NCBI GenBank assembly: GCA_938015525.1
Contig: CALLPC010000007.1
Coordinates: forward strand, 78,351-142,350
Origin: an uncultured Dehalococcoidia bacterium
GTDB lineage: Bacteria; Chloroflexota; Dehalococcoidia; Tepidiformales; Tepidiformaceae
Length of the DNA: 64,000 bases
Direction: 5' to 3'
Made by a program: the position numbers and the translations under genes
In this document: piece by piece, positions 57,414-64,000 of the stretch
Position numbering within the stretch: the stretch's first letter is position 1
Layout of the letters: each line of letters starts with the position of its first letter
The notes under the pieces: model-generated
Database searches by the model: none
What the model saw: the letters and a program-made list of their open reading frames with translations, nothing else
What the model was told of the DNA's origin: nothing

Positions 57414-58571
57414 ATGGCGATCAATCTCGGCGACAACGAACGCGAAGCAGCGTGGCGCAAGGAGGTGCGCGAGTTCATCGAGAAGGAGGCCCCGGCAGCG
57501 CTCCGCTCCGGGGGCGACGGCGGCGAAGGCGGCCTCTTCGCCCGCATGGGGGCCATCAAAGAGTGGCGCGATAAGCTGGCCGCGCGCGGCTGGATCGCGC
57601 CGGCGTGGCCGAAGAAGTACGGCGGCGCCGACATGACCGTCGTTGAGCAGTTCATCATGAACGAGGAGTTCGCCGAGGCTGGGGTGCCGGCGAACGTCGG
57701 CGGCTTCGGCGTCATGATGATCGGTCCAACGCTCATCGAGCACGGAACCGAGGAGCAGAAGGAGGAGCACCTCGGCAAAATCCTCCGCGGTGAGGTGATC
57801 TGGTGCCAGGGCTACAGCGAGCCCGGCGCCGGCTCCGACCTCGCCAGCCTCCAGACCCGCGCCGTCCGAGACGGCGACGACTACGTCATCAACGGACAGA
57901 AGATCTGGACCACCGGGGCCCAGTTCGCCGATTGGATGTACATGCTCGTCCGCACCGACCCGGATGCGCCGAAGCACCGCGGCATCACCTACCTCCTCGT
58001 CGACATGAAGTCACCCGGGATTACGGTGCGGCCGCTCACGACGCTCGCCGGGACGCAGACGTTCAACGAAGTCTTCTTCGAGGACGTCCGCGTGCCAGTC
58101 AAGAACCGGGTCGGCGAGGAGAACCGCGGCTGGTACGTCGGCACGACAACGCTCGACTTCGAACGCTCCTCCATCGGTTCCGCCGTCGGCATCCGCAAGC
58201 AGCTCGAGGGGCTGATGCGGCAGGCGAAAGAGGGCAAGGAGGCGAAGTTCCGCAGCGACTCTGTCCGCCGCGAGTTCGCCGACCGCTGGATTGAGGCCGA
58301 GGTGGCGAAGATGCTGAGCTACCGCGTGGTCTCGATGCAGGCGGCCGGCAAGATCCCGAACTACGAGGCCAGCATGTGCAAGCTCTTCACCAGCGAGCTG
58401 AGCCAGCGCATCGCCAACCTCTCGATGCACCTCTACGGCATGTACGGGAACATCCGGAACCGCGCCTCGATGGGCTACATGCAGGCGGTCTCCGCCACCA
58501 TCGCGGGCGGCACCACTGAGGTGCAGAAGAACATCATCGCGACGCGAGGTCTCGGCCTGCCGCGCGGCTGA
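57414..58571 (+). CDS. Acyl-CoA dehydrogenase family protein
   Basis: A 385-residue flavoprotein. WIAPAWPKKYGGADMTVVEQ, CQGYSEPGAGSDLASL and KIWTTGAQFADWMY are typical of the FadE17/PimC-like large-subunit type. The C-terminal IAGGTTEVQKNIIATRGLGLPRG closes the FAD domain. It introduces a double bond in an acyl-CoA. ATG 57414 is the family-consistent start, SD GAAGGAA. A strong terminator follows, so it is probably monocistronic. Confidence 0.9.
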   Translation: MAINLGDNEREAAWRKEVREFIEKEAPAALRSGGDGGEGGLFARMGAIKEWRDKLAARGWIAPAWPKKYGGADMTVVEQFIMNEEFAEAGVPANVGGFGVMMIGPTLIEHGTEEQKEEHLGKILRGEVIWCQGYSEPGAGSDLASLQTRAVRDGDDYVINGQKIWTTGAQFADWMYMLVRTDPDAPKHRGITYLLVDMKSPGITVRPLTTLAGTQTFNEVFFEDVRVPVKNRVGEENRGWYVGTTTLDFERSSIGSAVGIRKQLEGLMRQAKEGKEAKFRSDSVRREFADRWIEAEVAKMLSYRVVSMQAAGKIPNYEASMCKLFTSELSQRIANLSMHLYGMYGNIRNRASMGYMQAVSATIAGGTTEVQKNIIATRGLGLPRG

Positions 58572-58593
58572 CACCGACCCCCACTTCATCCTG

Positions 58594-58630
58594 GCGAGCC
58601 CCCGGCCGCCCGCCCGGGGGCTCGCCTTTC
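58594..58630 (+). terminator. Strong GC-rich terminator
   Basis: A 12-bp perfect stem GCGAGCCCCCGG/CCGGGGGCTCGC (58594-58605 and 58614-58625), followed by CTTTCC. It ends the acyl-CoA dehydrogenase transcript. Confidence 0.85.
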
Positions 58631-58645
58631 CCGAGGAGCGGGTCG

Positions 58646-58674
58646 TTCGACGAGACGCGCGGCCCGGGCATAAT
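58646..58674 (+). promoter_or_regulatory. Candidate promoter of the glycosyltransferase pair
   Basis: TTCGAC at 58646-58651 and CATAAT at 58669-58674, with a 17-bp spacer. GTG 58682 is 7 nt after the -10; the ATG at 58673 overlaps it. Confidence 0.45.
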
Positions 58675-58681
58675 GGCCGGC

Positions 58682-59905
58682 GTGGCATCCGCGCTGCGCT
58701 GGCTCCGCCTTGGCATCCGCACCGCCGAAGCGGCCGTCCTGGCGGTATCGGCGTACCAGTCGGCGGTAACCCTTGCCGGCTACCTCAAACACCGTGAACC
58801 AGGGCCCCCGCCGGCGGGCTGGCGGCCACGGTTCGCCCTGGTGGTCTGTGCCCGCGACGAGGAGGCCGTCATCGGCCGGGTCGTCCGTGACCTGCTCGAC
58901 CAGGAATACCCTCCCGAGCTGCGGGAGGTGTTCGTCGTTGCCCACAACTGCACGGACGGGACCGCGGCCGCGGCCCGCGCGGCCGGGGCGAAGGTCATCG
59001 AGACCTCGTCCCCTACGCCAGGCAAGGCCTGGGCGATCCGTGCTGCGCTGGACGCGGTCGGCGCCGGGTACGATTACCTGGGCGTGTTCGACGCCGACGC
59101 ACGCGTCGAAACGCGAATGCTGGCAGCAGTCGCCGGGCGCGGCCCCGGAACAGCCTGCCTCCAGGTCGAGACGGTCCCTATCAGCGACCCGGAATGGATC
59201 GCCGAGGGCTACGGCTTCGGCCGCCGCGCGCGGAACCTGTTCTGGTGGCGGCCGCGGGAGGCCCTCGGCCTCGGGACGACGATCAGCGGCTGCGGCTGGT
59301 TCATCCGGCCTGACCTGCTTCGCCAGGAACTCCCGCGCATCACGACGCTCACCGAAGATCTCGAACTGACCGTGCGGCTGGCGCTCCGCGGTATACCGGT
59401 GGCCTACGTACCCGAGGCGCGGGTTGCGGTCGGGGAAGCGCGCGACCTCGGGACCTCGGTGCGGCAGCGCCTTCGGTGGGTCCGGGGCCACCTCCTCGTG
59501 ACCCGCCGCCTCTGGCTCGGGCTGGCTTTGCGGGCGGCGCGCGGTGATGCGCGGGCGCTAGACCTGGCGGTTTACCTCATTGCGCCGACTCGTATGCTGA
59601 CGCGGGTGGGGGCCAGCGCGGCTGCCCTGCACGCACTGGCGGGCGTTCCTGCTGCACTCCCCCGCGGAGCCGTCCTGCCGGTCGCTGCCGCCGAGTGGTT
59701 CGTTCCGGCGGTCATCGGGCTGCGCGAACGGCTCATCACCTTCAGCCGGGAGGGACTCGAGCTCGCCCTGCGGCATAGCGTGCTGAGCCTGCTCTGGTTC
59801 CCGATCGGGCTGTGGGCGCTGGCGACCGCACAGGCGCAGTCCTGGGCGCCGACACGCCGTAATCTTCGGGAGGTGACGCATGGGGAAGCAGCCGCCGGGC
59901 GGTGA
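58682..59905 (+). CDS. Family 2 glycosyltransferase, membrane-bound
   Basis: A GT-A fold transferase of 407 residues (410 if ATG 58673 is used). FALVVCARDEEAVIG starts the nucleotide-binding part. VFDADARV is the metal-binding DxD-like motif. TEDLELTVRLAL holds the catalytic ED and RQRLRWVRGHL is the QxxRW motif of processive family-2 enzymes. Membrane helices are at both ends. GTG 58682 is preferred because the -10 overlaps the ATG. It overlaps the next gene by 26 bp. Likely role: envelope polysaccharide or glycolipid synthesis. Confidence 0.85.
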   Translation: MASALRWLRLGIRTAEAAVLAVSAYQSAVTLAGYLKHREPGPPPAGWRPRFALVVCARDEEAVIGRVVRDLLDQEYPPELREVFVVAHNCTDGTAAAARAAGAKVIETSSPTPGKAWAIRAALDAVGAGYDYLGVFDADARVETRMLAAVAGRGPGTACLQVETVPISDPEWIAEGYGFGRRARNLFWWRPREALGLGTTISGCGWFIRPDLLRQELPRITTLTEDLELTVRLALRGIPVAYVPEARVAVGEARDLGTSVRQRLRWVRGHLLVTRRLWLGLALRAARGDARALDLAVYLIAPTRMLTRVGASAAALHALAGVPAALPRGAVLPVAAAEWFVPAVIGLRERLITFSREGLELALRHSVLSLLWFPIGLWALATAQAQSWAPTRRNLREVTHGEAAAGR

Positions 59906-61409
59906 AGTGCCGGCCCCGTCGAGCCCGGTCGCTCCCTGGCTGTTCTCAGGTTCCATCGGTGTCTTGGCGGGCGTGCTCTTCTTCGGGATCGCCACTCGGG
60001 TCAGCCTCGCGAACGACATCGATATCGTCGCGCGGGCCGGCATCTCCCGTGTACTCCGGGGCGGCATCCCCGACCTGGTCGATACCTTCCTGCTCATCGT
60101 CCTGACGTTCGCTGCCTACGCCGCCGCGCTGCGGGCGCTGTGGCTTGGGTTCCGGCATGCATTCGCGTCGGTTGCAGCCGGGATCGTGCTCTGCAGCCTC
60201 GCCATGCTGCCGGCGATGCCGCTCACCTCACCGGACGCCGTCCACCTCGCTGCCGACGTGCGTACGTTCTGGCTGCATGGCAAATGGCCCGCCGATTCGA
60301 GTGGCACTCCCGACAAGGTGGATGACCCGGTGGCGAACGAGGTCCGCGTCTACCGCTCGAACCCGAGCGGCTACGGACCGCTCGCGTATGTCATCGGCGG
60401 CGCAGCGCTGCCATTCGTCGGCGATTCGTTCCGGGCCAACCTGGTGGGCCAGAAGGTGATCGCCGGGCTCTTCCTGCTCGGAACCGCGCTTGCCGCGGGC
60501 ATCATCGCGCGCCGGTTCGGCAGCAACCCAGCCTTCACCGCTGGCATCATCGGCCTGAACCCGATGATGCTCTGGCAATACCCGGGCGACGGCCACAACG
60601 ACTCGCTGATGGCGTTCTTCGGCGTGGTCGCGCTCGGGCTCGCGACGCTTCCGGGCTGGAGAATGCGGGCGGGCGCTGCGCTATCCGGCCTGGCCTCAGC
60701 ACTGTGTAAGTACGCCCTCCTCATCGCAGCGCCGCTCCTCGCGGCCTACTGGTTCCCGCGCTGGAGGCTCGCCGTAGCAGGGACAGCGGCCGGCCTCGGG
60801 ATGATGCTACTGCTCGCCTACGCCTTCGACGTGGCCCCGGTCCGGAATGGGACCCTCGGGCCAGCCACGGCCGTCGCTCCTTCGAACCCGTGGGGCGTCA
60901 TCGCAGACCTGTTCTCCCTGTCCGGGACAGGAAGGAACCGGATGGTGTTCTTCGGCTACGTCATCGCCCTCGGCATCCTCGCTGCCGTCGCGGCGCGCCA
61001 TTCGCTCGCAACGGGCCGCGACCTTGCGCGGGCGGTCGCCCTCGTGATGGGGCTGTTCCTGTTTGCCGCCTTTCCCGGGTTCCTGCCGTGGTATCTCATC
61101 TGGTTCCTTCCCTTTGCCGCCATCGGTGGCGACCGGCGGCAGCTGTGGTGGGCGGCGGGCTGGAGCGCCGCTGCCTTCCTGCCTATCCTCGCGCTCAACT
61201 GGCAGATTTCTATCAACCGGGCATGGAACATCCCGGAGCCGGTCCGCTGGTCGGTCGTGCTCGCATGGGTGCTGACGCTGCTTGCGGCCTGGCTGGGGCC
61301 GCGGCTCACCCCGGGCGCGCCGGCGCGGCCGGTGCGGGCCGCCTCCCGGCCCCGGGGCGCGCGCAGCCGGGCCGGCGTCACTGCTCCCGGGCCAGCACGC
61401 CGGGGCTAA
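59880..61409 (+). CDS. GT-C type membrane glycosyltransferase
   Basis: A 509-residue polytopic membrane protein with about 11-12 helices. A periplasmic loop after the third helix has DAVHLAADVRTFWLHGKW, with the Asp pair typical of polyprenol-phosphate-sugar-dependent GT-C enzymes. NPMMLWQYPGDGHNDSLM is the GT87/mannosyltransferase-like second conserved site. The C-terminus is an Arg/Pro-rich tail. It would add sugars from a lipid carrier outside the membrane, together with the upstream GT2. Confidence 0.8.
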   Translation: MGKQPPGGEVPAPSSPVAPWLFSGSIGVLAGVLFFGIATRVSLANDIDIVARAGISRVLRGGIPDLVDTFLLIVLTFAAYAAALRALWLGFRHAFASVAAGIVLCSLAMLPAMPLTSPDAVHLAADVRTFWLHGKWPADSSGTPDKVDDPVANEVRVYRSNPSGYGPLAYVIGGAALPFVGDSFRANLVGQKVIAGLFLLGTALAAGIIARRFGSNPAFTAGIIGLNPMMLWQYPGDGHNDSLMAFFGVVALGLATLPGWRMRAGAALSGLASALCKYALLIAAPLLAAYWFPRWRLAVAGTAAGLGMMLLLAYAFDVAPVRNGTLGPATAVAPSNPWGVIADLFSLSGTGRNRMVFFGYVIALGILAAVAARHSLATGRDLARAVALVMGLFLFAAFPGFLPWYLIWFLPFAAIGGDRRQLWWAAGWSAAAFLPILALNWQISINRAWNIPEPVRWSVVLAWVLTLLAAWLGPRLTPGAPARPVRAASRPRGARSRAGVTAPGPARRG

Positions 61410-62713
61410 GCACCGGGGCGCCGCACCAGCCGCGTGAGTTCGCGAGCGAGCGCGGGGTAACGTTCGAGGTCGGCCCGCCGGAGACGCCAGAGGTCGCGCG
61501 TACCCACCGGCGCGAGCCAGAGGAAGAGGCTGATGGCCGCGGCACCGGAGATGAGGTAGCTCGCGGTCGTCGCCCAGGCCGCACCGACGAAGCCGAGCCC
61601 CGGGATGAGCGCGAGGCCGAGGACTACGCTGACGACGAGCGAGAGCAGCCCCAGTGCCAGCGCGATACCCGGCCGCCCGAGCTGATTGGCGAAATAGTTG
61701 TTGAGTAGAGCTTGCGGAGCGTAGAGCAAGGTGCCAATGCACAGGATGCGCAGCGGCAGGGCGGCAGCCCGGTAATCGGACCCAAAAAGGAGAACCATCG
61801 CCCAGGGCGCGACCGCTGCCAGGAGGCCCGCGCCGACCGTCACGATGAGCAGGGTGTGGCGGACCCCGGCGGCCGTAATCCGCGCCGCCTCAGCGCGGGA
61901 CTCGGCTCCGACTCGCGCGAATGAGGCCATCGCGATGGCCGAGGAGAACAGCCAGAGGGCCTCGGCGCCGGCGATGGCCGAGGCGTAGATGCCGGCCCCT
62001 TCCCGGCTGTCCAGCGTCACCACCAGCAGCAGGTCGATGCGGTAGTTGAGCAAGCCAACGGCCCCGGCCAGTCCGCTGACGGCGGTGAAGCTGAGCATGC
62101 CCCGGAGGAGCCGCCCATCCGGCCGGTGCCGTAATGGCCAGGACCACCAGCGCCTGCCCCAGATGACCAGCGGGAGGAGGCCGAGGTACTGGGCCGCGGT
62201 CCAGGCTGCGAGCGCCGCGACGGCAGACCGCTCGCCGATACCAACCAGGACCGCGAGGAGCAGCAGGAACCCGGCACCCACCGGCAGGTTGGCGGAGAGG
62301 TTGAACTGTACGAGCTTTCCTTCGGCCAGGAGCACCCCGTTGAGCGTGTTGCGGACGATGTTCGGCGGGAGGAGCAGGCCCGCGAAGAAGCCGAACCGAC
62401 CGGGCTCGCCGGGAATGAGGAGCCACGCCGCTGCCCCGGCGGCCGCCGCGAGGAGAGACATTGGGAGGGCGATGAGCAGCGCGTTCCCGGCCACGTCAGC
62501 AGGGAGGCGCTTCCGGTTGGCAACGAAGAATCCGGTCGCCGCGCCGAGGCTCGTTATCCCGCCTGCTGCGGAGGTGAAGACGACTGCCGACGCATAGGCC
62601 CCCCGGTCTTCGACCGAGAGAGCGCGCGCGGTGAGGACCCCGATGGCAGCCCACAGAAACGTCGCCCCAAATCGGAATGTGAGGGCGAGGAAGCTGCCGG
62701 CGGCAATACCCAC
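61406..62713 (-). CDS. Polysaccharide flippase, Wzx/MATE-like (MVF family)
   Basis: A 435-residue membrane protein with about 12-14 helices. The N-terminal FGATFLWAAIGVLTARALSVEDRGAYA (here noted as TARALSVEDRGAYA) is typical of oligosaccharide flippases. GIYASAIAGAEALWLFSSAI and the late AWATTASYLISG fit the MOP/MVF group. It moves lipid-linked oligosaccharide across the membrane. It starts at GTG 62713, with a TACCAT ending 6 nt before it. It is 25 bp after the GT4 gene. Confidence 0.85.
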   Translation of the reverse strand: MGIAAGSFLALTFRFGATFLWAAIGVLTARALSVEDRGAYASAVVFTSAAGGITSLGAATGFFVANRKRLPADVAGNALLIALPMSLLAAAAGAAAWLLIPGEPGRFGFFAGLLLPPNIVRNTLNGVLLAEGKLVQFNLSANLPVGAGFLLLLAVLVGIGERSAVAALAAWTAAQYLGLLPLVIWGRRWWSWPLRHRPDGRLLRGMLSFTAVSGLAGAVGLLNYRIDLLLVVTLDSREGAGIYASAIAGAEALWLFSSAIAMASFARVGAESRAEAARITAAGVRHTLLIVTVGAGLLAAVAPWAMVLLFGSDYRAAALPLRILCIGTLLYAPQALLNNYFANQLGRPGIALALGLLSLVVSVVLGLALIPGLGFVGAAWATTASYLISGAAAISLFLWLAPVGTRDLWRLRRADLERYPALARELTRLVRRPGA

Positions 62714-62738
62714 GGCGGCATGGTAGCGCGGCGCCGGG

Positions 62739-63842
62739 TTACGCCATCGAGCGGTATGCCTGGAGGAGATGACGACCGACCGCCTCGGTCGAGAAGGCGG
62801 CAGCGCGTGCTGCGCCGGCCTCCCGCAGTCGGTCGGCCAGGTGGGCGTCCTCGAGCAGTGCCGCGATGGCGCGGGCAAACGTTGCGGAGAAGTCCGGGAC
62901 CGCGAGCGAGACGATGACGGCAGCGCTTCCTGCGACTTCGGGGAGAGCGCCGCCATCGCTCGACACCACCGGGAGCCGCATCTGCATCGCCTCGAGGACC
63001 GGGTAGCCGAATCCCTCCGCGAGCGATGGCTGGGCGAGGACGTCGGACGCCGCATACAGCGGCACGAGCACCTGGTCGGGGACCGGGCCAAGCTCGACGA
63101 GGCGACCTTCGGCCGCGAGCAACCGGACGGCTGGGAACCGGCGGGGGTCGAGCCTCGTGCCCGCGCGGACGAGGCAGGCATGCCCGAGGCCGGGCCACTG
63201 CATCGCCTCGAGGAGCGCGTGGAGGTTCTTGTAGGTGCCATCGTGCCCGACGGAAAGGACCCGTGGGCGTTCGGGAAGGCGGATGTGGAATTCGCGGAGC
63301 GCGGATTCCGCTTGGCGCCGCTCCATCGGTTGGAATGCGGGGTCCACGGGATTGGGGACTACGAGCGCGCGGGAGGGGTCGACGCTGGGCCATTCGTGGA
63401 GGACTGCTTCTCGGCTGAAGCTCGACGGTGCGAGGAGAAGTTCGGCGTCGCCCAGCCGTCCGAGGGGATGACGCAGGAAGGTACGCTTCAGCGGACCGAG
63501 CGGGCGCCGGAAGTAGCCGGGCATAGTCTTCGCGAGGACATCGTGGACCGTGACGACGACCCGGGCACGACCCTTGAACCGGCCGGCGTGGTGGGCGAGC
63601 GCGTGGTCAGCGATATGGACGATGTCGAACTCACCGGAGGTCACTGACCGGACGGCCAGCGCTCGCCACCAGCGACGGCGGATGCCTTGGAGGATAGCCG
63701 GGGGATTCCACCAGGGGGCGAAGGCACGCACGACGTGGAGCCCTGCAAGATGGAGTGAAGCCTCCAGCCCGTCGGCATACCGGGTGATGCTGCGCCAGCG
63801 CTGACCGGGGAACGGCTCGAGGATGAGGACACGCACCGGCAT
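62739..63842 (-). CDS. Family 4 glycosyltransferase
   Basis: A 367-residue GT-B transferase. The N-terminal half has FDIVHIADHALAHHA and VVVTVHDV. The C-terminal half has LSVGHDGTYKNLHALLEAM, then LAQPSLAEGFGYPVLEAMQM, the E-x7-E retaining motif of family 4. It transfers a sugar from a nucleotide donor to a cell-envelope glycan or lipid. GTG 63836 is an alternative start, as a minus-strand TACCAT lies 8 nt before it. The gene pairs with the flippase downstream. Confidence 0.9.
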   Translation of the reverse strand: MPVRVLILEPFPGQRWRSITRYADGLEASLHLAGLHVVRAFAPWWNPPAILQGIRRRWWRALAVRSVTSGEFDIVHIADHALAHHAGRFKGRARVVVTVHDVLAKTMPGYFRRPLGPLKRTFLRHPLGRLGDAELLLAPSSFSREAVLHEWPSVDPSRALVVPNPVDPAFQPMERRQAESALREFHIRLPERPRVLSVGHDGTYKNLHALLEAMQWPGLGHACLVRAGTRLDPRRFPAVRLLAAEGRLVELGPVPDQVLVPLYAASDVLAQPSLAEGFGYPVLEAMQMRLPVVSSDGGALPEVAGSAAVIVSLAVPDFSATFARAIAALLEDAHLADRLREAGAARAAAFSTEAVGRHLLQAYRSMA

Positions 63843-63926
63843 CGATGGTAGGGGATCGGGCGCGGCGAACGAAGGGCGAGGCTCTGGTAGGATGTGGAGG
63901 GAGCGGGATTCCGCTTTTCCGGACAG

Positions 63927-64000
63927 GCGGGCGTGGCGTAGTGGCAGCGCGCGACCCTTCCAAGGTTGAGGTGCGGGTTCGATTCCCGCCGCCCGCTCCA
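63927..64000 (+). tRNA. tRNA-Gly(TCC)
   Basis: A 74-nt cloverleaf ending at the window edge, with CCA encoded (63998-64000). Acceptor stem GCGGGCG pairs with CGCCCGC. The anticodon stem CGACC/GGTTG has the loop CTTCCAA, so the anticodon is TCC (Gly). The T arm contains GGTTCGATTCC. All stems pair. Confidence 0.96.

Noticed and set aside
1..64000. Mobile elements, phage genes or genomic island borders
   Set aside because: No transposase, integrase, terminal repeat or sharp change in base composition was seen. The tRNA-Gly at the right edge is intact, but what follows lies outside the window.

Overview
This is a 64 kb stretch of a high-GC bacterial chromosome, almost wholly coding and mostly housekeeping. 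I see no insertion sequence, prophage or CRISPR array. The gene mix suggests a Chloroflexota bacterium, possibly of the Dehalococcoidia/Tepidiforma type. It combines 2-oxoacid:ferredoxin oxidoreductase, F420/flavin LLM oxidoreductases, paired CaiB/BaiF CoA-transferases, a threonine-synthase/NIL/ubiquitin-like cluster under a SAM-I riboswitch, and a complete CheWACDYBR operon beside fliM. That placement is inference from gene content, not phylogeny. A recurring architecture is a -10-like hexamer ending 6-7 nt before the start codon, which suggests many leaderless transcripts.

Layout. 1-5 kb: the start of korA with a CBS-domain gene (minus), a tandem HD-GYP protein, a cytidylate-kinase-like protein, a lipoprotein and an alpha/beta hydrolase. 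5-12 kb: comM, two small proteins, bifunctional relA/spoT, hisS and a degenerate DnaJ-like membrane protein. 12-20.5 kb: chemotaxis and motility, with fliM, an unknown gene and cheX on the minus strand and cheW-cheA-cheC-cheD-cheY-cheB-cheR on the plus strand; no chemoreceptor gene is present. 20.5-30 kb: a PAP2-type membrane protein, a flippase-like UPF0104 protein, then acyl-CoA metabolism (CoA-transferase, two CaiB proteins, acetyl-CoA synthetase, acyl-CoA dehydrogenase). 30-38.5 kb: lipoproteins, a matrixin-like protease, two FmdB zinc ribbons with unusual metal-binding tails, an M23 peptidase on a Pro-Thr stalk, and two LLM oxidoreductases. 38.5-43 kb: mutS2 and rarA. 43-49.5 kb (minus): coaE, a NorQ/CbbQ-like MoxR ATPase, a metallophosphoesterase and a very large NorD/CbbO-like VWA protein. 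49.5-58.6 kb: enoyl-CoA hydratase, an HExxH lipoprotein, the SAM-riboswitch cluster, an acyl-ligase/ACP/acyltransferase fusion, an MBL hydrolase and a second acyl-CoA dehydrogenase. 58.6-64 kb: envelope glycosyltransferases and a polysaccharide flippase, ending with tRNA-Gly(TCC).

The most interesting locus is 51.76-53.88 kb. A SAM-I riboswitch, normally a regulator of methionine and sulfur genes, precedes a threonine-synthase-like PLP enzyme, a stand-alone NIL domain and a ubiquitin-like carrier ending Gly-Gly-Ala. The combination parallels the CysM/CysO cysteine system of Mycobacterium and the HcyS-Ala homocysteine system of Wolinella. It suggests a protein-thiocarboxylate route from O-phosphohomoserine to homocysteine. 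An 11-codon, Met-rich open reading frame lies between riboswitch and enzyme.
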